Below are positions 8,327 through 16,300 of a stretch of DNA of 64,000 nt, piece after piece. The DNA is from JAIXWP01 sp964428835 (lineage in GTDB: Bacteria; Bacteroidota; Bacteroidia; Flavobacteriales_D; Sanyastnellaceae). The stretch lies in the NCBI GenBank assembly GCA_964428835.1, contig CAYRZQ010000001.1, positions 62,001 through 126,000 of the forward strand, read 5' to 3'. Positions within the stretch are counted from its first letter, which is position 1, and each line of letters opens with the position of its first letter. Under the pieces are notes generated by a model, which searched no databases, had not been told where the DNA came from, and saw nothing but the letters and a program-made list of their open reading frames with translations. Both the position numbers and the translations under genes were made by a program.

Positions 8327-9073
8327 ATGGGTGAAAAAATCAAGACCATTCTGATCACGCAGCAAGATCCGGGCGCGGAGAAGAATCCCTACACTGAGTT
8401 GGCTAAAAAGTACAAGCTCAAGATTGATTACCGCCCATTCATTCACGTTGAAGGCCTAGAATCACTTGAGTTTCGTCAACAAAGAGTTGACCCTTTAGAA
8501 CACTCTGCGGTTATTTTCACAAGCCGCAATGCCGTGGATCATTATTTCAGATTGGCAAAGGAAATGCGTTTGACCATCCCTGAAACGATGAAATATTTCT
8601 GTATGTCTGAAGCCATCGCTTACTATTTGCAGAAATACATACAGTTCCGTAAACGCAAGATTTTCTTCGGTCACAGTACTTTTACCGAGCTAATGGAGTC
8701 TATTAAAAAGCACAAGAGCGAGAAGTTTTTGTTGCCTTGTTCTGACATCCTGAAGCCGAGTATTCCTGAGGCTTTGGAAAAAGATAAAATCGATTACACA
8801 AAAGCTATTATGTATCGCACTGTTTGCAGTGATTTGAGCGATTTGGCTGATGTGAAGTACGATATGCTCGTATTCTTCTCTCCTTCAGATATAGAATCTT
8901 TATTCAAGAACTTCCCAGATTTCAAACAAAATACCACGCGTATTTCTGTATTTGGATCTACAACCGCAAAAGCTGTGGAAGACGCGAAATTGCGCATAGA
9001 CGTGATGGCTCCAAACCCCAAAGCTCCATCGATGAGTATGGCAATTGAGCAGTATATTTTAGAGAACAAATAA
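8327..9073 (+). CDS. hemD: Uroporphyrinogen-III synthase
   Basis: 248 residues, standard length. HemD closes and inverts ring D of hydroxymethylbilane to give uroporphyrinogen III. Visible landmarks are the N-terminal TILITQQ strand, AVIFTSRNAVDHYF (the usual TSxNAV motif), FGHSTFTELMESI, YRTVCSDL, and MLVFFSPSDIESLFKNF with the later SVFGSTTAKAVEDA (the GxxTA motif). Sequence conservation in HemD is low, but this set is characteristic of the Bacteroidota form. The DUF4271 gene upstream is its usual partner, and a terminator follows. Confidence 0.9.
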   Translation: MGEKIKTILITQQDPGAEKNPYTELAKKYKLKIDYRPFIHVEGLESLEFRQQRVDPLEHSAVIFTSRNAVDHYFRLAKEMRLTIPETMKYFCMSEAIAYYLQKYIQFRKRKIFFGHSTFTELMESIKKHKSEKFLLPCSDILKPSIPEALEKDKIDYTKAIMYRTVCSDLSDLADVKYDMLVFFSPSDIESLFKNFPDFKQNTTRISVFGSTTAKAVEDAKLRIDVMAPNPKAPSMSMAIEQYILENK

Positions 9074-9095
9074 GTTTGTTTATTCCTGCATATTC

Positions 9096-9123
9096 GGCCC
9101 GTATTTATGCGGGCCTTTTTTTT
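9096..9123 (+). terminator. Intrinsic terminator after hemD
   Basis: GGCCCG-TATTTAT-GCGGGCC type hairpin (9096-9115) followed by a run of T. It separates hemD from dprA and supports a dprA start downstream of it. Confidence 0.85.
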
Positions 9124-9147
9124 TGCTTTCCTTTTTTTATTTGCCAC

Positions 9148-10287
9148 ATGCAAGAAGAAATTGACGAGGCTGTGTGCATGATGGCGCTAACATTAATCCC
9201 TGGAATCGGGCCTTCCAAGGCGAAAAATCTCATTGCGTTTTGTGGCAGTGCGAAGGCTATTTTTCATGAAAAGAAAAATGCTTTGCTAAAAATCCCAGAT
9301 ATCGGACCATCAACGGTTCAAGCAATCAAAAACAATGATTTCAGTGAACAGGCTCGCAAAGAGTTTGAATTCGCTCAGCGCTTTGGTATTGACGTTATTC
9401 TTTACACTTCACCCATTTACCCTCAGAGACTAAAAACTTGCGATGACTCACCCATATATCTTTTTAAGAAAGGAAAGGTAGATTTGAATCCAACACACAG
9501 CATTAGCGTGGTTGGCACAAGAGCAGCCACGTCTTATGGAAAGCAAATGGTTCAAGAGCTGTTGGAGGGTCTTCACGAAATCAAACCGCTTGTTGTAAGC
9601 GGTTTGGCTTATGGAATAGACATTGCCGCTCATCGCAACGCGCTCAAACTATCACTACCAACCATAGCTTGTCTGGCCCACGGACTCGATCGAATTTATC
9701 CACCGCTTCACACTTCCGTGGCGAAAGACATGTTGTTGAACGGGGGCTTGCTTACAGAATTTCCCAGTGGCACCAACCCTGATAGAGAGCTTTTTCCCGC
9801 GCGTAATCGCATTATTGCCGGCCTCGGTGATTGCACGATTGTCGTGGAAACTGATATGAGCGGCGGAAGCATCATTACAGCGCACATCGCTAATTCTTAT
9901 GGCAGAGAAGTATTCGCCTATCCTGGTCGATCAGTTGATAAACATAGTTCGGGATGTAACAATCTTATTCGCAAAAACATCGCTGCGATCATTACCTCTC
10001 CAGAAGACCTACTCGAGTATATGAATTGGGGTGGAAAAAAAGACGAGCAAAAGAAAACTAGGGGCCATCAACCTGAGCTTTTCATTTCCTTGAGTTCAGA
10101 AGAACTCAAGCTTGGACGACTAATGGAGCAGCGGGGGCGATTATCGATTGATGTTCTGTGCTATGAAGCTGGCCATAATTTATCCTTTACAAACCAACTT
10201 TTGCTTGAAATGGAATTCAAAGGAGCTGTACGTTCGTTGCCCGGCAAGATGTACGAGTTGATTCCTGGAGTGTCATTATCCATGTGA
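9148..10287 (+). CDS. dprA: DNA-processing protein DprA
   Basis: I use the ATG at 9148 (379 residues); an earlier in-frame ATG at 9076 would translate through the hemD terminator. Order of domains: an N-terminal helix-hairpin-helix/SAM-like region (LIPGIGPSKAKNLI, KIPDIGPSTVQAI), the Rossmann DprA core (SVVGTRAATSYGKQM, VSGLAYGIDIAAHRNAL, FPARNRIIAGLGD, SGGSIITA), and a C-terminal winged helix (LSIDVLCYEAGHNLSFTNQLLLEMEFKG is split around the turn). DprA loads RecA on incoming single-stranded DNA during natural transformation. comM at 58-60 kb is a second transformation gene in this window. Confidence 0.94.
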   Translation: MQEEIDEAVCMMALTLIPGIGPSKAKNLIAFCGSAKAIFHEKKNALLKIPDIGPSTVQAIKNNDFSEQARKEFEFAQRFGIDVILYTSPIYPQRLKTCDDSPIYLFKKGKVDLNPTHSISVVGTRAATSYGKQMVQELLEGLHEIKPLVVSGLAYGIDIAAHRNALKLSLPTIACLAHGLDRIYPPLHTSVAKDMLLNGGLLTEFPSGTNPDRELFPARNRIIAGLGDCTIVVETDMSGGSIITAHIANSYGREVFAYPGRSVDKHSSGCNNLIRKNIAAIITSPEDLLEYMNWGGKKDEQKKTRGHQPELFISLSSEELKLGRLMEQRGRLSIDVLCYEAGHNLSFTNQLLLEMEFKGAVRSLPGKMYELIPGVSLSM

Positions 10288-10377
10288 ATAACCCCGTTAG
10301 AAAAGTTAGGTACTAAAACAAAAAACTCTTAAACTTGCGGGTGTAAATTGCGTACAGAGTGTAACGTACATAAATCC

Positions 10378-10809
10378 ATGAATATGTCAGCGCATCAAAG
10401 AACATTACAATTTCCATCCGTAATTGAAAATATTACTTTAGTGGAGCGCCTCATCGACGACGTGTTTGCTGAGTACCGTGTGAAAGAAGATTTTTACGGT
10501 GAATTGTTGATTGCAATGACTGAAGCAGTGAACAATGCCATCGTGCATGGCAACAAGTTGGATGCCGCCAAGCAAGTGGTGGTTACGTTCAATGTTGAAG
10601 GTCAAGATATGGTTTTTCGAGTAGAGGATGAGGGGCCTGGGTTTGATTACAGCAATCTCCCTGATCCTACGGCTCCTGAAAACATAGAAAAGCCTCATGG
10701 CCGTGGTGTATTTCTTATGCGCAATCTCGCAGACCAATGTTCTTTTGAAGACGATGGGCGCATTTGTATACTTCGCTTCGCTGTATTAGAGCAGAAGATT
10801 GTGGCGTAA
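10378..10809 (+). CDS. RsbW-like ATP-binding protein (anti-sigma/serine kinase fold)
   Basis: With the ATG at 10378 the protein has 143 residues; an upstream TTG at 10348 is less likely. It is a stand-alone GHKL ATPase domain: N box EAVNNAIVHGNK, G1 box VEDEGPGFDY, and GRGVFLMRNLAD. This is the architecture of RsbW/SpoIIAB serine kinases that bind sigma factors or phosphorylate STAS anti-anti-sigma proteins. No STAS protein or sigma-B-type gene lies nearby, so the partner is unknown. It is flanked by dprA upstream and its own terminator downstream. Confidence 0.85.
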   Translation: MNMSAHQRTLQFPSVIENITLVERLIDDVFAEYRVKEDFYGELLIAMTEAVNNAIVHGNKLDAAKQVVVTFNVEGQDMVFRVEDEGPGFDYSNLPDPTAPENIEKPHGRGVFLMRNLADQCSFEDDGRICILRFAVLEQKIVA

Positions 10810-10840
10810 TTGATTTAGCAACTATTTCATTCATCCATAT

Positions 10841-10863
10841 AGCCTCCTTCGGGAGGCTTTTTT
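10841..10863 (+). terminator. Intrinsic terminator with TTCG tetraloop
   Basis: AGCCTCC-TTCG-GGAGGCT followed by TTTTT, directly after the RsbW-like gene. Confidence 0.9.
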
Positions 10864-10943
10864 CGTTTTGAACAATACACTTTTGATTGATTTCTAGCCG
10901 TCATAAATTAACTCAAGCATCTAGGGCGACCTTTGGGGTCAGT

Positions 10944-11369
10944 ATGGCCCGAATAAGCTTTCATAACGAAGATATTGCCTTTGTTCTCCCTCAGAAGAGG
11001 CTCCACAAGCAGTGGATTGAACAAATCGTCCATTCACATGGTAAGACAGTAGGTGATTTAACCTATATCTTTTGCAGTGATGAGTATTTGCTGGAGATGA
11101 ATAAAACTTACCTCCAGCATGATTACTACACTGATATTATCACCTTCGATTATTCACAAGCCGATGAGATTAGTGGAGATCTTTTTATAAGTATTCCGAG
11201 GGTCAAAGACAATGCTTTGAAAATTGGTGTATCTTTACAAAATGAATTGCAACGTATTGTAATTCATGGAGTTCTACATCTTTGTGGCTTCAAAGACAAG
11301 AAAAAAAGCGAGGTTGAAATCATGCGAAAAATGGAAGAAAAAGCCCTACTCGCATTCCCTCCAAAATGA
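10944..11369 (+). CDS. ybeY: Endoribonuclease YbeY (rRNA maturation factor)
   Basis: The ATG at 10944 (MARISFHNED) gives 141 residues, a normal YbeY length; an earlier TTG at 10887 only adds unrelated sequence. YbeY acts in 16S rRNA 3'-end maturation and ribosome quality control. The core HGVLHLCGFKD supplies metal ligands His108 and His112, but the third histidine of the usual HxxxHxxxxxH motif is Asp118 here. DYYTDIITFDY and GDLFISIPRV are the other conserved segments. The mnmG gene follows after 35 bp containing a parS palindrome. Confidence 0.92.
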   Translation: MARISFHNEDIAFVLPQKRLHKQWIEQIVHSHGKTVGDLTYIFCSDEYLLEMNKTYLQHDYYTDIITFDYSQADEISGDLFISIPRVKDNALKIGVSLQNELQRIVIHGVLHLCGFKDKKKSEVEIMRKMEEKALLAFPPK

Positions 11370-11379
11370 TAAAAACCAA

Positions 11380-11395
11380 TGTTTCACGTGGAACA
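11380..11395 (+). promoter_or_regulatory. parS site (ParB/Spo0J binding sequence)
   Basis: The 16-mer TGTTTCACGTGGAACA reads TGTTCCACGTGAAACA on the minus strand, which fits the bacterial parS consensus TGTTNCACGTGAAACA at every position. It lies in the ybeY-mnmG gap, 9 bp before the mnmG ATG. parS sites bind ParB for chromosome segregation and usually cluster near the replication origin. No parA or parB gene is in this window. Confidence 0.88.
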
Positions 11396-11404
11396 CTTTA
11401 AAAT

Positions 11405-13279
11405 ATGTATCCAGAGTACGATGTCATAGTTGTTGGTGCCGGACATGCCGGAAACGAGGCTTCAGCCGCTGCCGCGAAGCTCGGAATGCGCACGCTTTTG
11501 ATCACCATGGACATGACCAAAATTGGTCAAATGAGTTGCAATCCGGCCATGGGCGGCATCGCTAAAGGTCAGATAGTCAGAGAAATAGATGCACTCGGCG
11601 GTTGGAGCGGTATAGTCTCCGATAAGAGTGCAATACAGTTCCGTATGCTCAATAGAAGTAAGGGTCCGGCCATGTGGAGTCCTCGTACTCAAAACGACCG
11701 AATGCTCTTTGCCGAGGAATGGCGTCTCGCCCTTGAATCCGTGCCCGGACTTGATTTCTGGCAAGACATGGTTAAGCAAATCCTGGTTGAAAACAACAAA
11801 GTGACAGGCGTTGTCACTGGTATGGGCATCACCTTCAAAGCAAAATCAGTGGTGCTCACTAATGGGACATTTCTGAATGGTGTGATTCACATCGGGGAAA
11901 AACAATTTGGCGGCGGCAGAATCGGAGAAAATCGAGCAGAAGGCCTTACAGAACAGCTGATATCACTAGGATTTCGCTCTGGACGACTCAAAACAGGAAC
12001 ACCACCAAGAATCGACGGAAGATCTCTCGACTACAGCAAAATGGAGGAGCAAAAAGGAGACGATCAACCCGTCAAATTCTCCTATCTCGCATCTAGCAAA
12101 CCCCTCGAACAACAACGCAGTTGTTGGATTACATACACCAATCAAGACGTTCATGAGGTATTGCAAACTGGTTTCGAGAAAAGCCCCATGTTCACAGGGC
12201 GCATTCAGGGCGCCGGACCGCGCTATTGTCCTTCCATAGAAGATAAAATCAACAGATTCGCCGATAAAGATCGACACCAGATATTTGTCGAGCCAGAGGG
12301 CTGGAAAACAGTCGAAATCTATGTAAACGGTTTCTCCACAAGCCTCCCTGATGAAGTTCAATACAAGGCCTTGAGAATGATTCCCGGCTTCGAAAATGCG
12401 CTTATGTTCAGGCCTGGATATGCTATCGAGTATGACTTTTTCCCACCCGATCAGCTGAAACACACTCTAGAGTCAAAAGACATCTCTAATCTGTTTTTTG
12501 CTGGTCAAATCAACGGCACTACGGGATACGAAGAAGCGGCTTGTCAAGGTTTGATAGCAGGTATAAACGCGGCCCTGTCTGTCAAAGAAGAGGCTCCTTT
12601 TGTCCTGCGTCGAGACCAAGCGTATATCGGAGTATTAATCGACGACCTCATCACAAAAGGCACTGATGAGCCGTATAGGATGTTTACATCAAGAGCCGAA
12701 TACAGAACGCTGCTTCGTCAGGACAATGCCGATGAGCGTCTAACTCCGCTTGCACATGCCATCGGACTCGCATCTGAAGAGCGCCTGGAACGCATAAATC
12801 GAAAATTAGCGGGTAAAAACGAGCTCATTAAGCATCTTGGGTCGTACACCATAGAACCACAGGAGATAAACGCTCTATTGAGCTCTAATGGATCCGCTGA
12901 AATCAGTCAAAAGGTTAAATTATCGACTTTGGTGAGCCGCCCTCAGATATCTCTAGAAGAAATTGCTAAAGCTATTCCTCCAAGCGTGGCTGTTGCAAAC
13001 AAATACGACGACCTCGCGCCTGAAATCATTGAGCAAGCAGAAATACAAATCAAATACGAGGGCTACCTCGCAAAGGAAAGAGAGCTTGCCGATAAGATAA
13101 GCCGTCTTGATCACGTTCCCTTGCCCATTAACTTTGATTACAGCAAGGTAAACAGTCTTAGCACTGAGGCGCGCTTGAAGCTTGAAAAAATCAGGCCCGA
13201 AACGCTCGGACAGGCGAGTCGTATCAGCGGAGTAAACCCAAGTGATATTTCCATTCTCATGATTCACATCGGCAGATAA
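11405..13279 (+). CDS. mnmG: tRNA uridine-5-carboxymethylaminomethyl(34) synthesis enzyme MnmG
   Basis: 624 residues, the normal size. With MnmE it installs the carboxymethylaminomethyl group on the wobble uridine of several tRNAs, using FAD and folate. Visible: FAD-binding GAGHAGNEAS at residues 11-20, the signature GGIAKGQIVREIDALGG, LKTGTPPRIDGRSLDY, the second Gly-rich loop FFAGQINGTTGYEEAACQG, and the C-terminal RAEYRTLLRQDNADERLT. mnmE is not in the window. No promoter element is obvious, so it may be read through from ybeY. Confidence 0.97.
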   Translation: MYPEYDVIVVGAGHAGNEASAAAAKLGMRTLLITMDMTKIGQMSCNPAMGGIAKGQIVREIDALGGWSGIVSDKSAIQFRMLNRSKGPAMWSPRTQNDRMLFAEEWRLALESVPGLDFWQDMVKQILVENNKVTGVVTGMGITFKAKSVVLTNGTFLNGVIHIGEKQFGGGRIGENRAEGLTEQLISLGFRSGRLKTGTPPRIDGRSLDYSKMEEQKGDDQPVKFSYLASSKPLEQQRSCWITYTNQDVHEVLQTGFEKSPMFTGRIQGAGPRYCPSIEDKINRFADKDRHQIFVEPEGWKTVEIYVNGFSTSLPDEVQYKALRMIPGFENALMFRPGYAIEYDFFPPDQLKHTLESKDISNLFFAGQINGTTGYEEAACQGLIAGINAALSVKEEAPFVLRRDQAYIGVLIDDLITKGTDEPYRMFTSRAEYRTLLRQDNADERLTPLAHAIGLASEERLERINRKLAGKNELIKHLGSYTIEPQEINALLSSNGSAEISQKVKLSTLVSRPQISLEEIAKAIPPSVAVANKYDDLAPEIIEQAEIQIKYEGYLAKERELADKISRLDHVPLPINFDYSKVNSLSTEARLKLEKIRPETLGQASRISGVNPSDISILMIHIGR

Positions 13280-13319
13280 TGCCGTCTTCGTAACCTTTCA
13301 AAACAATGCGAGTAAAAGG

Positions 13320-16300
13320 GTGACCCCTATACACTCAAAATTGTTGAAAGCACTACGAATCATAGCCTTGATAACCGCGCTCTTTGCGACGGCCTTGTCT
13401 CACGGACAGGTTACCTTTCAGGCCGTTCAAACAAGCGGATGCGCGCCTTTTGGTGTGGTCATAAACGTGACTGCGCCTACATCTGGCATTACATCTTATT
13501 CTTGGGTAATTACCACTCCGACAGGAACGCAGCTTACAGCGTCCAACGCGCAATATGTTTCCATTTTCAATAATCCAGGAACCTACGATGTTAGTCTTAC
13601 CATCAACGGCAATCAAAATCAAACCATAAATGACTACATCACAGTATACGCTCGACCTGATGCCACATTTTCTGTCGATGATCCAAGCGGATGTTTTCCT
13701 CACTGTGTGACATTTACCAACACTTCTACACCTGGTACCGGAGCAATAACTCAAATAAACTGGGACTACGGAAATGGTTCCACGGGAAACGGAGCGGTAT
13801 CTAATCATTGTTATTCAACCGTAGGAAACTACTCTCCTGTACTCAGCATCACGGATGAAAACGGCTGTTTTGACACATTCCTAATGAGCGGAGGCATTCA
13901 AGTCACAGATAATTTTCCAACAGCAGCGTTCACTTCCGAGTCTTTTGCAAGTTGCACATCACCTGCTACATTCAATTTTCAAAATAGTTCCACGGGAAAC
14001 GGAGCGCTCACATCAACTTGGAATTTCGGTAATGGTCAAGAACAAACTGTTTCTGGTACAACACAAACCTCTCAAACTTATACCGCGCTCGGCACTTATC
14101 CTGTGTGTCTGACAGTAACCGATGCAGAAGACTGCAGCTCCGAAGTTTGTCATGATGTACAACTCTTAAGCGCGCCGAATCCGCAATTCACGGTATCTGC
14201 CACAACTATTTGCGCCGGACAAGGGGTTACATTCACCAACACAACCACGCCAACGCCTACTACGTTCGCTTGGGATTTTGACGGCAATGGCACTGTCGAT
14301 TCTCAAGCAGCCAACCCATCTTACATTTACTCTGGAACAGGTACTTTTCAGCCATCCCTAACCGTTTCTTATGGCCCTGGCTGCGATGCCACTCTCTCAA
14401 ACAGTGTTGCCATCAACGTCCAAAGCTCTCTCACTGCAACAATTTCCGCCACCTCTACATCAGGCTGCACAGCACCCTTCACAACCACACTCTCGGCGAA
14501 TGTTGTCGGATCTGGGACATTCAGTTACAACTGGATAATTGGCGGTCAAAGCGTAGGCACAACTCAGTCTATCAATCATACATTCAATAACACTGGTTCT
14601 TTTGGTGTAGCTGTTCAAATAACTTCCTCCAGCGGATGTAGCGCGGCTCTATCACAAAGCAATTTTATAACTGTTCAGACGCCATCAATAAGTTTTGAAG
14701 CCCCGACCACTTTATGTTTCAATGAACCTTTTATACCGTCAAATTTCACTATATCTGGTGGCGCTACTGTCACCTCTTACAGCTGGGATTTCAACGAAGA
14801 TGGAATAGAAGATTCCAACGAATCGAGCCCAAGCTACACTTACACCGCGCACGGCTCTTATAGTCCTTCTGTAACAGTAACCACTGCAAATGGATGCACC
14901 ACTTCATTTACTGTCCCTGAGCCCATATCAGTACAGGCACCAATATTACCCACATTTAGCGCCAGTAATACCATCAGTTGCGCCGGACAAGGTATAGAGT
15001 TTTGTATTCCCGCTCTTGATGGAAACCAATACAGTTGGAACTTTCACGACCAAACAGGATGGATTCCTATGGGTGAAACCGAGACCTGTATTGAGCACAT
15101 TTATGAAGACACAGGCTATTTTGATTTAAGCTTGAGCATTATCAGCGGAGCTTGCAATCTCATTGACACACTACCAAATTACATCTATATCGAGCCACCA
15201 GTAGCTCTTTTTGAATTTAACGTGAGCTGCAGTGATATGCTTACTGTCACCGTTAGCGATCAAAGTATCGGTGCAGAAGGACTAAGTTGGGACTTCGGTG
15301 ACGGGTCTGCACCAGTTACCAATGTAACCGAATACACACACACCTACGCTGATTACGGTGAATATGAAATCATTCTGACCGCTACCAGTTCAACGATGAG
15401 TTGTCCCGACGAAAAAAGTCATATCGTTGGCTTAGCTGTGCCCTCCAGTGAATTACAGTTCAACAATACCAATGGATGTGGTCCATTACCCGTTACAATC
15501 AGCAACTCTCAATGGAATAGCCATTGGGATGTAAGCATTAGCAATGGGTATGAAATTCATGTTGACTATCAGCACGAAAGCGAGCAATGGCTGACGGTAT
15601 ATACACACGACGGAATTACAGACAGTATATACACGCCACTCGAAGGCAATTACTGGCCGACGATCAACTTTCTGTATGAGGGTTGTTACGATTTTACAAT
15701 CAGTTCGCTGAATGCATACGGATGTCCAAGTACTGCATTTTATGAAGATGCAGCTTGTGTTACATCCAGCTTTGACTTTGCAGCTTTCACTATCAGTGCT
15801 GTTGACCCTTGCGTTGATGTGTCCTACACATTAACTCCAACTGCCAGCAATATTGTTTCTTCTTCATGGACCTTTAGCGACGGCACTACTTCTTCGGACA
15901 TAGCTCCCACACATTCATTTTCTCCTCCGTATGATTACACTGCGGGTATTTCCGCCACAGTGGTCGCAACCAATGCTTTTGGATGCACTTCAGAGGTAAC
16001 CCAAGTTGTATCGATTGATTTGCCTGCGATTCCCTCATTTACTGTACCTGCAGGCCCTTTCTGTCAGAATTCACCAATATCATTTACAAACACAACACAA
16101 GGCAGCTACGTCTCATCTTCGTGGGATTTCGTGGACCCAGGGTCTGGATCAAACAATACCTCTTCATTGACCAATCCGCAACACGCTTTCTCTGCAAATG
16201 GTTTTTACAACGTTTGTCTCACTGTAGTATCTGCCAATGGATGTGAGCGTACATATTGCATGGATAATGGGGTTGAAATTGCAAATCCTGCGGTGTCATT

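Noticed and set aside
10283..10291. DnaA-box-like TGTGAATAA at the end of dprA, similar to 27110-27118 with CCCC following
   Set aside because: The two share a 13-mer, but with one free position the 9-mer is expected about twice per 64 kb, and 13-mer coincidences are common in a window this size. There is no cluster, so not an origin signal.
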